Shown one piece after another: positions 1 to 8,565 of a stretch of 64,000 bases of DNA. Positions within the stretch are counted from its first letter, which is position 1, and every line of letters begins with the position of its first letter. Source of the DNA: Thermoplasmata archaeon UBA61 (GTDB lineage Archaea > Thermoplasmatota > Thermoplasmata > Lutacidiplasmatales > UBA184); assembly GCA_002503985.1 (NCBI GenBank), contig DASW01000003.1, positions 124,001 through 188,000 on the forward strand. The letters run 5' to 3'. A program made the position numbers and the translations under genes. The notes under the pieces were generated by a model. It had not been told where the DNA came from, ran no database searches, and saw only the letters and a list, made by a program, of their open reading frames with translations.

Positions 1-91
1 TCCCGGGGCCGAGCGCCGGCGAGGCTAGGCCCGAGCCGGCCACGCGCATTCGTTATCCGTTCGGACGGCTCCCCGGTTCCGAAGGGCTACG

Positions 92-1069
92 ATGAAGCTC
101 GTCCACTTCACGCTCCAGGACCAGTTCCACTTCGGCATGATCACGGACGCCAACGAGTTCATCGACCTCGACACCGCGGTCCGGGACTACTACGGCGTGA
201 ACCCTGTCAAGGGCGCGGACCCGAGCCGGTTCCGCGACATGCAGGCGTTCTTCGGGGGAGGCGTGGACTCGGTGGAACTCACCAAGAAGATCCTGGCCTA
301 CGTCGACCGCCGCCGCCAGGCGGGCTGGACCCCCCGGGCGGCGACCGGGGCCCGGTTCCTGTTCAAGGCCGAGGAAGGCGTGAAGCTGCTCGCTCCGGTC
401 GTTCGGGGGAGCAAGATCTACTGCCTCGCCTCCAACTCGAAGACGCACGTCGCGGAGCAGGGGAAGCCGCTCCCAACGCGCCCGTTCGTGTTCACGCGAT
501 ACTTCAACAGTCTCGTCGGACCCAGCGAGAACCTCGTGCTGAGCCGTGCCGGGACGTTCCCGGACGTCGAGCTCGAGCTCGCCGCCGTGATCGGCCAGCG
601 CGGAAAGCACATCCCCGCCGAGAAGGCGATGGACTTCGTGGCCGGCTACACCATCGCCCTCGACATGGGCTACCGCGACCTCCAGTACCCGGCTCCCGGC
701 ACGGTCGACTGGGTCATGGGCAAAGGGTTCGACTCGACCATGGTGGTCGGCCCCTGGGTCGTCCCCAAGGTGGAGGTCGGAGAGCCATACCCGCTCGCGA
801 TGGAGCTGAAGGTCGGCGGGACCGTCCGTCAGCGCGGCGACACCTCCGATTACATCTTTCGGATCCCCGAGATCATCGCCCACCTCTCTCAGGGGATTAC
901 GTTCGAGCCGGGGGACATCCTCTCGCTGGGGAGCCTCGGCGGCGTGCCGGGCTTCGAGTTCGGGAACGAGTCGAGGAAGCTGAAGCCAGGAGACCAGGTC
1001 GAAGGGTCGATCGAGAAGATCGGTCGGCTGGTCATCCCGGTGAAGGCCGAAGCTCCGCCTGCCCCCTGA
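92..1069 (+). CDS. Fumarylacetoacetate hydrolase (FAH) family protein
   Basis: A 325-residue protein of the FAH superfamily, cytosolic metal-dependent enzymes that hydrolyse, isomerise or decarboxylate beta-keto or 2-oxo acids, usually in aromatic or sugar-acid breakdown. The N-terminal ~100 residues form a lead domain; the catalytic part has the acidic metal-binding stretch DVELELAAVIG, then GYTIALDMGYRDLQ and the C-terminal GDILSLGSLGGVPGF, the usual family order. The length is normal for a lead-domain-plus-catalytic-domain member. A TATA-like TTATCC lies near 53-58 and no strong ribosome site precedes the ATG. The 3' end overlaps the convergent primase gene by 38 nt. The family is secure; the substrate cannot be told, since fumarylpyruvate, acylpyruvate and homoprotocatechuate-type members look alike. 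Confidence 0.85.
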   Translation: MKLVHFTLQDQFHFGMITDANEFIDLDTAVRDYYGVNPVKGADPSRFRDMQAFFGGGVDSVELTKKILAYVDRRRQAGWTPRAATGARFLFKAEEGVKLLAPVVRGSKIYCLASNSKTHVAEQGKPLPTRPFVFTRYFNSLVGPSENLVLSRAGTFPDVELELAAVIGQRGKHIPAEKAMDFVAGYTIALDMGYRDLQYPAPGTVDWVMGKGFDSTMVVGPWVVPKVEVGEPYPLAMELKVGGTVRQRGDTSDYIFRIPEIIAHLSQGITFEPGDILSLGSLGGVPGFEFGNESRKLKPGDQVEGSIEKIGRLVIPVKAEAPPAP

Positions 1070-2297
1070 GGAGCAGGAAGAGGGCCACCGGCGTCGCGAG
1101 CTCGTCCGTCCCGCCCGGGACCGCGTGGACCTCCCCACCAGGGAACGGATAGCGGGCGTCTTCGACGTACGTCACGGCGGTCCTCGACTCCTCGAGCCCC
1201 GGAAGGAGCGCGTCCCGGAACGGGTCGAAGGCGGCGATCTCGTCCCGGCCGAGCGGGACGACCCGAAAACCGGTCCCTCCGTGGAGCGAGTTCGGGAGCC
1301 GAATCAGCCGGTGGATGTCGGTCGTGACCGGAGCGTCGGTCTCTCCCTGGACCTCGACCCCGGCGGCCCGGACCACGGCCTCGAGGAAGTCCTCCGGTAG
1401 GTCTTTCTTGAACACATCTAAAGACAGGCGAGAGCGGATCTTGGCGGCCCCGCCCTGCTCGATGAGGAGCTTCGCGTAGTGCCGGGCCTTGGCCGGCGCC
1501 ACCCCGTAGCGGGTCATCTCCGCGGCCGCGATGGCCGGCGCTTGCTTCTCCCATCGCTCGAGCATTTCGAGGAGCGCCCGCGTCGTCCGGCCGGGCCACC
1601 CCGGCGTCTCCGGGGGAACCAGGGTCCGAGTTCGGGGGCTGGGGCTCGTCCTCGCGCTCCCATCTCCTTCGCCCTCCGCGGAAGGGATCGTGAGGCCGGA
1701 GCGAACGTCCGTCCGGTTGCGCTGGATCGCCGACATCGGAGTCACCCCCGTGCCGAGGGCGTAGTCCACCAGCTCCCGTCGTTCGGGGCTGGTCAGGGAC
1801 AGGAACCGGTCATCCCGGACGTGGACATGGTAGCCGCGTCCTCCGGAGAATACGAACGACGTGGAATCGGGGTCGATCCCGAAGTCTCCGAACAGGAAAT
1901 CGTCCACGAGCGAGATCAGCCGCGTCTTCACGAGCTCGAGCTGGCCGGCGTACGCGAGGGCCTCCGCGCCCCGGAGGTGGTCCGAGTCGAGGTCGAAAAT
2001 GAGGTCGGCCCCCTGCCACCCCTTCTCGCTCATGGTCGGCGCCGCGGGACGTCGGTAGTAGGCGGTCGAGTAGTAAACGTGGCGAGGCGTTTCCTGGCGG
2101 AGGAACCGCAGGAACTCCTCCGGTGTTCGGAGCGCGGCATGCCGACGCATCATCGTCTCCGACGTGAACGGGAACGCCGCGAACTCGCGGCGCGCGAGGC
2201 GGTGAGGGGGAGGAATCGCGGCGCGGGCGTAGTAGTTCACGAACTGCTGGCGGGCCCATTCGAGGGCGGCGCCCTCCAGCGCGAGCGTCTTGGCCAC
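1032..2297 (-). CDS. priS: DNA primase small (catalytic) subunit PriS
   Basis: Catalytic subunit of the archaeal/eukaryotic DNA primase, which makes RNA primers for replication together with PriL (not in this window). The catalytic acidic motif is FDLDSD at residues 101-106 (D102 and D104 are the metal ligands), followed near residue 150 by SGGRGYHVHV, the nucleotide-binding loop of the family. Further on TTDIHRLIRLPNSLHG carries the third aspartate and the conserved LPNSLHG element. At 421 residues it is at the long end for archaeal PriS. It is the last gene of a RIO1-KH-primase set, starting 4 nt after the KH gene, and overlaps the convergent FAH gene by 38 nt at its 3' end. Confidence 0.95.
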   Translation of the reverse strand: MAKTLALEGAALEWARQQFVNYYARAAIPPPHRLARREFAAFPFTSETMMRRHAALRTPEEFLRFLRQETPRHVYYSTAYYRRPAAPTMSEKGWQGADLIFDLDSDHLRGAEALAYAGQLELVKTRLISLVDDFLFGDFGIDPDSTSFVFSGGRGYHVHVRDDRFLSLTSPERRELVDYALGTGVTPMSAIQRNRTDVRSGLTIPSAEGEGDGSARTSPSPRTRTLVPPETPGWPGRTTRALLEMLERWEKQAPAIAAAEMTRYGVAPAKARHYAKLLIEQGGAAKIRSRLSLDVFKKDLPEDFLEAVVRAAGVEVQGETDAPVTTDIHRLIRLPNSLHGGTGFRVVPLGRDEIAAFDPFRDALLPGLEESRTAVTYVEDARYPFPGGEVHAVPGGTDELATPVALFLLLRGQAELRPSPG

Positions 2298-2301
2298 GGC
2301 G

Positions 2302-2874
2302 CTAGCCTCCGACGTCCTCGACCTCGTCCATCGAGGTCGCCTCGCGGACGGCGTCGTCCCGTTTGAACCGGGCCAGGAGATGGAACACGGTCGAGTGCTC
2401 GCTTCCCTTCACGAGGAGCTCGACCGCGCGCGTCGCGTGGTCGAGCTGGTCCTCCTTGCCGATGAGAGCGACCGTGGAGCCGTACACGCTCATCGAGCAG
2501 CCGGAGAGCTGCTCGATGCGAGAGCGCGCCCGGCCGTTGGTGCCGATGACCCGCGACCGGATCCGCCGGAGGGCCGCCTTCTCCCGGTGGCCCGTGGCGA
2601 GCTTGATGTCGAGGACGCCGAAGAAGGTGTCCTCGCGCAGAAGCCGCATCGCGCGCTCGGGGGAGAACCCCCGGCCGATGGCGAGGACGATGTCGCGGGC
2701 CTTGAGGACCCCCATCGGGTCGGTGTCCGGGCCGACCACGCGGACCTCCCCTTCGTTCGCGTCGATGTCGATCCGCGTCGCCGTGGCGGCCGCGATCGCC
2801 CTCTTCGTCCGGCCCCCCGGCCCGATCAGCACCCCGACCCGGTCCTCGGGGATCCGAGCGTACAACGTCGGCAT
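2302..2874 (-). CDS. KH-domain RNA-binding protein, Dim2/Pno1-like
   Basis: A 190-residue RNA-binding protein with two KH-type domains. The first has the GxxG loop as IGPGG at residues 17-21 followed by RTKRAI; the second, around residues 95-165, has RSRVIGTNGRARSRIEQLSG, in which the second loop is also recognisable. This two-KH layout and the RSRVIGTNGRAR element match archaeal homologues of eukaryotic Dim2/Pno1, a small-subunit ribosome assembly factor that sits near the 3' end of 16S rRNA. It lies 6 nt after the RIO1 kinase gene and 4 nt before priS. The proximity of RIO1 and Dim2, both 40S/30S maturation factors, supports the assignment. Confidence 0.9.
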   Translation of the reverse strand: MPTLYARIPEDRVGVLIGPGGRTKRAIAAATATRIDIDANEGEVRVVGPDTDPMGVLKARDIVLAIGRGFSPERAMRLLREDTFFGVLDIKLATGHREKAALRRIRSRVIGTNGRARSRIEQLSGCSMSVYGSTVALIGKEDQLDHATRAVELLVKGSEHSTVFHLLARFKRDDAVREATSMDEVEDVGG

Positions 2875-2880
2875 TCCGAC

Positions 2881-3672
2881 CTACGCCTCCGCCGGCGGTG
2901 GACCGATCGTCTTCCCGCCGACCGCCTCGAGGAAGTCGGCCGGCTCGACCTCGAAGCCCAGCCGCCCGAAGAACTTTGAGAAGTTGCGAATGTCCCTCTC
3001 CATCAACCGCCGGGCCTCGGGATGGTCCGCCGAGACCGCCTGGGCCACGTCAATCAGGACCACGCGACCGTCGTGGAGGAGCACGTTGTAGGGGGAGAGG
3101 TCCCCGTGCACGAGCCGTGCGTCGCGGGCCATTCGACCGACCTGGAGCACGAGGTCCTCGTAGAGCGCCGCCGGGTCCTCGATGGGGATGTCCACGATCC
3201 GCGGCGCCGCCATGCCTTCGGGGCTGCCGATGAACTCCATAACGAGAACGTTTCGGAAGTGGCCGTACGGATGGGGTGCCCGCACTCCCGCGTCGGCGAG
3301 GCGGCCTAGGATCGTGTGCTCCCTACGGGTCCAAGCGAAGATAAGGCCGCCGAAGTTCTTCACGCTCGACTCCCGTCGGAGCGCCTCGAGCGCGTACGGG
3401 GGAAGGTGCCGGAAGACGCTGTTCCCGATGCGGTAGATCTTCACCGCCCGGAACTCCGCACCCGCCGTCGCCCGGAAGACGCCCCCTTCCTTCCCAGTGG
3501 AGATCGGGTAGTCGATCGAGTCGAACAGGCCCCGGTTCACCAGGCGCGATACCGCGAGGAGGGCCGGGTGGTCGAAGAACTCGTCCAGCAACTTGCGATG
3601 CTGGCCCTCCTTGCGCCGGTCTTCCGACCGCTCGCGCCGTCGGGGGAATACCACATCGTGGGGTCGGGGCAT
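2881..3672 (-). CDS. rio1: RIO1-type serine protein kinase
   Basis: Atypical protein kinase/ATPase of the RIO1 family, which acts in late small-ribosomal-subunit maturation. The nucleotide loop is STGKEGGVFRA at residues 58-68, the ATP-binding lysine is K78 (AVKIY), the catalytic loop is LVHGDLSPYN with D191, and the metal-binding aspartate is D208 in LIDVA. All key residues are present and 263 residues is normal for archaeal RIO1. The ATG is preceded on the minus strand by a CTAAGAA element about 30 nt upstream, so the gene probably leads a leaderless RIO1-Dim2-primase transcript. Confidence 0.96.
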   Translation of the reverse strand: MPRPHDVVFPRRRERSEDRRKEGQHRKLLDEFFDHPALLAVSRLVNRGLFDSIDYPISTGKEGGVFRATAGAEFRAVKIYRIGNSVFRHLPPYALEALRRESSVKNFGGLIFAWTRREHTILGRLADAGVRAPHPYGHFRNVLVMEFIGSPEGMAAPRIVDIPIEDPAALYEDLVLQVGRMARDARLVHGDLSPYNVLLHDGRVVLIDVAQAVSADHPEARRLMERDIRNFSKFFGRLGFEVEPADFLEAVGGKTIGPPPAEA

Positions 3673-3783
3673 CGCAGGGAAGGATGGGGGAGTCCGTTCT
3701 TAGGCTCTGGGGGAAGGGGAACGTGGCCCCTCGAGTCCCTGCGAACTCGTTGGGTAGGCTCGTTTCCCGTCGGTAAGCGCCCC

Positions 3784-3789
3784 TATATC
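3784..3789 (+). promoter_or_regulatory. TATA-like element of the HExxH peptidase gene
   Basis: TATATC lies 29 nt upstream of the ATG at 3814 in otherwise GC-rich DNA, the spacing expected for a near-leaderless archaeal transcript. No Shine-Dalgarno sequence is seen. It is the main reason for choosing the 3814 start over the much longer upstream open frame. Confidence 0.55.
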
Positions 3790-3813
3790 TTCTGCAGGCC
3801 GCATGGCAACGGC

Positions 3814-4380
3814 ATGCGACTCCCGCTCTCGGCCACGCCGCCTCCGCCTTCGCTCGGGACGGACCCGAAGGCTACGACGCCCGCGCGCCCGGCGTCCGCC
3901 CTCGTGCGGACGCTCGATGCCCCGGCCGATTACGACGCGGTGTTCCGGGTCGTGCGGGGGGCCGTCCGCCAGGTCCTCGGGATCGAGCGACCGGGCCTCG
4001 GACTAGGGCTCTCGAACCTTCCCCCCCAGCTGGGCGCCTACTGGCAGGTCACGGGGAACCTGATCGTCCTGAACGAAGGGCTCGTCAACGTCATGCGTGC
4101 GAACGCTGAGAGCCCGACCGAGCTCAACTCGTTCATCTACGTCGTGCTGGCGCACGAGTACCTCCACTCTCTCGGCTACCTGGACGAGCGGTCGGTGCGC
4201 GAGGTCACGGCCCGTGTTACCCGTACGGCGTTCGGTCCGGACCATCCCGCGACGCGCATGGCGGAAGGGGACCTCTGGCGCCTCTACCCGTTCCTCTCCT
4301 ACGCCCCTGGCGGGGACGGGCGACGCCTCAAGGTCGTCACCCGGTTCGACCTGGACACGACGGACCGGTACATACGATAG
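3814..4380 (+). CDS. Predicted HExxH zinc metallopeptidase (zincin-like)
   Basis: A 188-residue soluble protein with LAHEYLHSLGYLDE near residue 110: HExxHxxG with a nearby acidic residue, the signature of single-domain zinc metallopeptidases. The upstream segment PTELNSFIYVVLAHEYLHSLG predicts the active-site helix, and the region before it (GAYWQVTGNLIVLNEG) looks like the beta strand that usually precedes it. No signal peptide or membrane segment is apparent, so a cytosolic location is likely. The frame is open far upstream, but the TATA-like element at 3784-3789 points to this ATG. The substrate is unknown; it resembles short archaeal zincin-like proteins without an assigned role. Confidence 0.75.
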   Translation: MRLPLSATPPPPSLGTDPKATTPARPASALVRTLDAPADYDAVFRVVRGAVRQVLGIERPGLGLGLSNLPPQLGAYWQVTGNLIVLNEGLVNVMRANAESPTELNSFIYVVLAHEYLHSLGYLDERSVREVTARVTRTAFGPDHPATRMAEGDLWRLYPFLSYAPGGDGRRLKVVTRFDLDTTDRYIR

Positions 4381-4434
4381 CGGCGAGGGCCGACCTTTAA
4401 TCCCCGCTCGGTCATTCCCTCGCGAGAGGGAGTC

Positions 4435-4905
4435 GTGACCGTAATCGACCCGACCATCGGCATCACGCTCGTAATCGTCGGAATCGTCCTGCTCGCGGCG
4501 GAGCTCGTTCACCCCGGAGCGTTGCTCCTGATCCCGGGCTCCATACTTCTCGTGGCAGGGTTCCTCTACCTCTTCCTTCCCAACGTACTCCTGGACAGTG
4601 CCATCGGCCCGATCCTGATCATCGTGGTGGCGATCATGGCCGCCTTCATCGAGATCCCGTACTACCGCTGGGTCGCCCCGAACCATTGGCCGCTCAGCAC
4701 CACGAGCGGCGGGCTCGTGGGCGCCGAGGCGGTCGTCATCGTTCCGATCGTTCCGAACACGCTCAAAGGGAAGGTCCGGGTCCGCTCGGAGGTCTGGTCG
4801 GCTCGCGCGTCCGTCGATATCCCCGAAGGCACCCACGTCCGCGTCATCCACGGGGAAGGGGTCTCGGTAACCGTCGTGCCCATCGAACCCTCCAAACCCG
4901 CCTAG
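4435..4905 (+). CDS. NfeD-like membrane protein with OB-fold domain
   Basis: A 156-residue membrane protein of the short NfeD type. Three hydrophobic segments fill roughly residues 8-75 (ITLVIVGIVLLAAELV, then the LLLIPGSILLVAGFLYLFL and IGPILIIVVAIMAAFI regions), followed by a C-terminal beta-rich OB-like domain with LVGAEAVV and the typical KGKVRVRSEVW element. NfeD proteins are encoded beside stomatin/SPFH proteins and help organise membrane protein quality control; here the SPFH gene follows after 93 nt. The GTG start has GAGGGAG 6-13 nt upstream and a TTTAAT element about 38 nt upstream. The longer NfeD form with a ClpP-like protease domain is absent. Confidence 0.85.
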   Translation: MTVIDPTIGITLVIVGIVLLAAELVHPGALLLIPGSILLVAGFLYLFLPNVLLDSAIGPILIIVVAIMAAFIEIPYYRWVAPNHWPLSTTSGGLVGAEAVVIVPIVPNTLKGKVRVRSEVWSARASVDIPEGTHVRVIHGEGVSVTVVPIEPSKPA

Positions 4906-4998
4906 TCCGGCTCCGGGCCCGACGGAAAGGGTTACACCCTCCGACGGGGTTCGGGCCCCGGTCGTCGCAGCGGAGCGACGCTCACCGGAGAGGTCCCG

Positions 4999-6252
4999 AT
5001 GGATTACACGTTCGTCATAGTGGGAATCGTCCTCGCGTTCGTGATCATCCTCGTCCTGCTGACGCGGATGATCTACACGATCCAACCGTACCAGCAGGGT
5101 ATCGTCACGCTGCTCGGCTCGTACAAGCGGATGATCAACCCCGGGTTCAACCTAGTAAGCCCGCTCGCGAGCGTCCTCAAGATCGACCTGCGAACGCAGG
5201 TCCTCGAGGTGCCCCGCCAGGAAGTGATCACCAAGGACAACTCCCCGACCAACGTCGACGCGATCATTTACATCAAGGTCGTGGACGCCCCGAAGGCGAT
5301 CTTCCAGGTCCAGAACTACCAGGTCGCCACCCTGGCGCTCGCCCAGACGACGCTCCGGTCCATCATCGGCGACATGGAGCTAGATGAGATCCTCTACAAC
5401 CGCGAGCGGATCAACGCCCGCCTTCGCGACATCCTCGACGAGGCGACCGACAAGTGGGGCGTCCGCGTGGACGCGGTGGAGATCAAGGAGGTCGACCCGG
5501 TCGGACCCGTCAAGACCGCGATGGAAGAGCAGACGTCCGCCGAACGGCAGCGGCGGGCGGCGGTGCTGCGCGCGGACGGGGAGAAGCGGAGCGCCATCCT
5601 GGTCGCGGAAGGCCAGAAGCGGTCCCGAATCCTTCAGGCCGAAGGGGTCCGGCAATCCCAGATCCTCGAGGCCGAAGGCGCTCGGGTCGCCACCATCCTC
5701 GAAGGCCAGGGAGAGGCGCAACGCCTGCGGATCCTCTCTCTCGGAGCGAGCGTCCTCGACTCGAAGGCGCTCACCGTCCTCTCGCTCGACACGGTCGCCA
5801 AGGTCGGCGACGGCCAGGCGACGAAGATCCTGTTCCCGTTCGAGTTCTCTCGGCTGGTCGAGGGTGCCTCCGAGTACCTGGGCACGGGCCGCCAGGTCCC
5901 CGACCGCAACCTGAACACGCTCGACGACCTCGAGAAGCGCATCGGCACGATGGACGACATCCTCGGCCCGATCCCGCGGCAGGAGGAGCTCCTGACCGAG
6001 ATCAAGACGATCGAGGAGGAGATCAAGGCCGAGTCCGACGAGTCGACCGCGTTCGTTGCCCCGTTTGCCGCCAAGGGGTCGAGGGCCAACATCACGACGG
6101 TGCTTCCCCCCGCCGACGCGATCGCCCCACCGCCATCGAGTCGGGCAGAATCCCCCGGGACGGCCGACTCCCCGGAGACGGCGACGTCCTCGGGGCCTTC
6201 CCCGGACGATGGGCGGCCGGCCCGCCGACGGCCTCCGCCCAATAGCTCGTAG
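4999..6252 (+). CDS. SPFH/band-7 (stomatin-like) membrane protein
   Basis: A 417-residue stomatin/prohibitin-family protein. Residues 4-24 form one N-terminal membrane helix, followed by the band-7 domain (QPYQQGIVTLLGSYKRMINPG and EVPRQEVITKDNSPTNVDA are diagnostic) up to about residue 180. A long charged, Ala/Glu/Arg-rich coiled coil follows to about residue 260, where many copies of an EGQKRSxILxAEG-type repeat occur. The C-terminal ~80 residues are acidic, then Pro/Ser-rich and probably disordered. Such proteins oligomerise on the membrane and scaffold proteases; NfeD directly upstream is the usual partner. A GGAGAGG site sits 7 nt before the ATG. Confidence 0.92.
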   Translation: MDYTFVIVGIVLAFVIILVLLTRMIYTIQPYQQGIVTLLGSYKRMINPGFNLVSPLASVLKIDLRTQVLEVPRQEVITKDNSPTNVDAIIYIKVVDAPKAIFQVQNYQVATLALAQTTLRSIIGDMELDEILYNRERINARLRDILDEATDKWGVRVDAVEIKEVDPVGPVKTAMEEQTSAERQRRAAVLRADGEKRSAILVAEGQKRSRILQAEGVRQSQILEAEGARVATILEGQGEAQRLRILSLGASVLDSKALTVLSLDTVAKVGDGQATKILFPFEFSRLVEGASEYLGTGRQVPDRNLNTLDDLEKRIGTMDDILGPIPRQEELLTEIKTIEEEIKAESDESTAFVAPFAAKGSRANITTVLPPADAIAPPPSSRAESPGTADSPETATSSGPSPDDGRPARRRPPPNSS

Positions 6253-6378
6253 GGCCTCCTGCCCGCGGTTCGCCCCACCCTAGGCGGGGGGAGCGGACGC
6301 TCCGAACCTCCGGGGCCGCTTGGCGGCGGTAGGTCGGCCTATAAGTCCCGCGATTCCCTGCCCGCTGGGGAGACCTCT

Positions 6379-7167
6379 ATGCCCAGCGTGCTGACCGAAC
6401 GGAGTGGAGCCGTCCTCACGATCACGATCGACCGACCGGGGCGCCTCAACGCGCTCGACGAGCCCATGATGGCCGAGCTGCGGACCGCCTTGGAAGCGGC
6501 GACCGTGGCCCGGGACGTGCGCGCGGTCCTCCTGACGGGGGCGGGGTCGGCGTTCTGCGCGGGGGGCGACGTCGCGGCCATGGAGGCACACCGCGCGAAC
6601 GGGACCCTTCCGGAGCTCTTCCACCGGCTGACCGCCCAGCAGGAGCACATCGTTCGGGAGATCCTCGGCATGCCGAAGCCTGTGGTCGCCGCCCTTCCCG
6701 GCGTGGCGGCGGGGGGCGGTCTTTCCCTCGCCCTCGCGGCGGACTGGCGGATCGCGAGCGAGACGGCCGTCCTCGTCCCCGCCTTCCTCCAGCTCGGGAC
6801 GGTGCCGGACGGCGGCCTGTCGTACTTCTTGCCCCACTTCCTCGGGATCGGCGGCGCGCAGAAGCTCCTGTTCTCGAACACGCGGGTCCCCGCGAGCCGG
6901 GCCCGAGAGATGGGGCTCGTCCACGAGGTCGTCCCGGCCTCCGAGCTCCCGGGCCGCGCGCGTGCGCGCGCGCAGGAGCTCGCCCAGGGCCCGACCCGCG
7001 CCTACGGCTGGGTGAAGCGGCTCATGGTCGCCGCCTTCAGCGAGAGCGCGGAATCCCAGATGGCGCTCGAGCGTCGGTGGGCCGTGGAAGCGGCCCAGGG
7101 GAACGAGCTCCCGGAGGGGATCCGCGCGTTCCACGAGAAGCGGAAGCCGAACTTCCCGCCGCCGTAG
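6379..7167 (+). CDS. Enoyl-CoA hydratase/isomerase family protein, PaaG-like
   Basis: A 262-residue crotonase-fold protein acting on acyl-CoA thioesters. The CoA/oxyanion-hole motifs are AFCAGGDV near residue 58 and GVAAGGGLSLALA near residue 112. In the active-site segment it has LGTVPDGGLSYFLP, with Asp where ordinary hydratases carry a catalytic Glu; this PDGG form with a preceding non-acidic residue resembles the PaaG branch (ring-enoyl-CoA or delta3,delta2-enoyl-CoA isomerases) rather than a standard hydratase. A TATAAG element lies about 39 nt upstream of the ATG. No other beta-oxidation gene is adjacent, although a dienoyl-CoA-reductase-like SDR lies at 38667-39497. Confidence 0.88.
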   Translation: MPSVLTERSGAVLTITIDRPGRLNALDEPMMAELRTALEAATVARDVRAVLLTGAGSAFCAGGDVAAMEAHRANGTLPELFHRLTAQQEHIVREILGMPKPVVAALPGVAAGGGLSLALAADWRIASETAVLVPAFLQLGTVPDGGLSYFLPHFLGIGGAQKLLFSNTRVPASRAREMGLVHEVVPASELPGRARARAQELAQGPTRAYGWVKRLMVAAFSESAESQMALERRWAVEAAQGNELPEGIRAFHEKRKPNFPPP

Positions 7168-7174
7168 GAACGCC

Positions 7175-7801
7175 TCAGGGGGCGGGGAGCCCCGCCCAAG
7201 GCTTCGAGAGCTTCTCTTCGAGGCGGGCCTTCACGGCGGGCCACTCGGACTCGAGGATGCTGTAGTAGAGGGACGTGCGGAAGTACCCGTTCCGGACCAG
7301 GTGGGCCTCGCGCAAGGCCCCCTCGGGCACGCCCCCCAGCCGTTCGATCGCCGTCTGGGACCGCACGTTCCGGGAATCCGTCTTCAGCTGGAGGCGGTGG
7401 ACCTTCTCCTCCTCGAACGCGTAGCCGAGGGTCAGGAGCTTCGCTTCGGTGTTGAGGGGGCTCCTCCAATACCGGGAGTCGAGCCACGTGCCGATCTCGA
7501 CCATTCGGTTCGGGCGGTCGATGTCGAGGTAGCGGATGATCCCCACGGGGGTCCGTTCGGGAAGGAGGGCCATCGTGAGGGGCAGCACGTCCCCCGCCGC
7601 TTGGTACCCGAGAAGCTGGTCGATGAACGCCTCCATCTCGGCCGTCGTGGGGGGATGGCCGGGACCGATCCGCAGGAACTGCCAGACCTCGGGGTCGCGG
7701 CCTGCTTCGGCGAGCCTTGCGGCGTGCTCCCGCACGAGCGGGACGAGCTCAAGATATCGACCGCGGAGGGTGATGGGAGGGTGGAACCCGTTCCCGGTCA
7801 T
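7175..7801 (-). CDS. GNAT-family N-acetyltransferase (RimJ/RimL-like), copy 2
   Basis: A 208-residue GNAT acetyltransferase with the RimJ/RimL pattern: an N-terminal ITLRGRYLELVPL strand, the MVEIGTWLDSRYWRSPLNTEAK acceptor/CoA region and LQLKTDSRNVRSQTAIERLGGVPEG near the C-terminus, where the NxxSxxAIERLG helix contacts acetyl-CoA. The start is set at the ATG that overlaps the stop of the upstream paralogue in an ATGA junction; the frame extends further upstream but only through that gene. The two products share order and motifs throughout, so they are a tandem duplication. Acceptors of this GNAT branch are protein N-termini or small molecules; the target is unknown. Confidence 0.85.
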   Translation of the reverse strand: MTGNGFHPPITLRGRYLELVPLVREHAARLAEAGRDPEVWQFLRIGPGHPPTTAEMEAFIDQLLGYQAAGDVLPLTMALLPERTPVGIIRYLDIDRPNRMVEIGTWLDSRYWRSPLNTEAKLLTLGYAFEEEKVHRLQLKTDSRNVRSQTAIERLGGVPEGALREAHLVRNGYFRTSLYYSILESEWPAVKARLEEKLSKPWAGLPAP

Positions 7802-8460
7802 CGTTTCGTCCCCGCCGCCGGCTTCTCCGGTGCCGCCGCCGGTCCGCGCCGCTCGGGAGGGTCCCACTCGTGGGCCAGCATCGCCTCGAGACCGCTCCGG
7901 ACGTGGGGCCATTCCGAGGCGAGGATCCCGTAGGCGACGGACGAGCGGAAGGTGCCGTCCGGGAGGAGACGGTCGTCGCGGAACACCGCCTCCCGGACCG
8001 CTCCGAGACGCGCGATCGCCCGCTGGGACCGCTCGTTCCTAAGGTCCGTCCGGAGGCTGACCCGGTGGACCTTCTCGGTCTCGAACGCGTATCGGAACAG
8101 AAGGAACTTCGATTCCGTGTTGACCGGCGTCCTCCAAAGGTCCGAGTCGAGCCAGGTGCCCCCGACCTCGACCGAGAGGTTCGTTCGGTCGATGTGGAGG
8201 AATCGGGTCATCCCGACGGGTCGGTCGTCCGCCCGGAGCACGGTCGTGAACGGGAGGTCGGTGCCGGCCTTCTGGCGCTCGAGGAGGAGCTCGATGAGGG
8301 CATCCATCTCCTCCTGGGTCTCTCCCGGCCCGTGGATCAGGTACCTACGGACCTCGGGGTCCTGCGCGGCCGCCCGCAGCGCCTTCGCGTGGCCGGGGGC
8401 GAGGGGGACGAGCCGGACCCATCGCCCCGTGAGCGTTACGGGAGTTAGGAAACTCTCCAT
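7798..8460 (-). CDS. GNAT-family N-acetyltransferase (RimJ/RimL-like), copy 1
   Basis: First gene of a two-gene GNAT operon, 220 residues from the chosen start. It shows VTLTGRWVRLVPL at the N-terminus, LSVEVGGTWLDSDLWRTPVNTE in the middle and VSLRTDLRNERSQRAIARLG at the acetyl-CoA helix, the same blocks as its neighbour. Two ATG codons are possible (8484 and 8460); the second is preferred because a TTATGGG element lies about 34 nt upstream and the N-terminus then lines up with the paralogue. The C-terminal ~25 residues are Pro/Ala/Lys-rich. Substrate unknown. Confidence 0.84.
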   Translation of the reverse strand: MESFLTPVTLTGRWVRLVPLAPGHAKALRAAAQDPEVRRYLIHGPGETQEEMDALIELLLERQKAGTDLPFTTVLRADDRPVGMTRFLHIDRTNLSVEVGGTWLDSDLWRTPVNTESKFLLFRYAFETEKVHRVSLRTDLRNERSQRAIARLGAVREAVFRDDRLLPDGTFRSSVAYGILASEWPHVRSGLEAMLAHEWDPPERRGPAAAPEKPAAGTKR

Positions 8461-8565
8461 CCCGGAATCAGGGGTTCGAGCCACGCGAACCCATAACTCC
8501 GACGGCTCACGAAGGCGCCGGCGAGCCCCCGGACCCCCCGTCCGGCCGCCGTCAGCCGGTTGAGG

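Noticed and set aside
3316..3813. Long upstream extension of the HExxH peptidase frame
   Set aside because: It overlaps rio1 antisense and has no conserved sequence; the TATA element at 3784-3789 supports the ATG at 3814.
4421..4434. CCCTCGCGAGAGGG hairpin before nfeD as a terminator or riboswitch
   Set aside because: Only a five-bp stem overlapping the ribosome site; no T-run or larger structure is visible.
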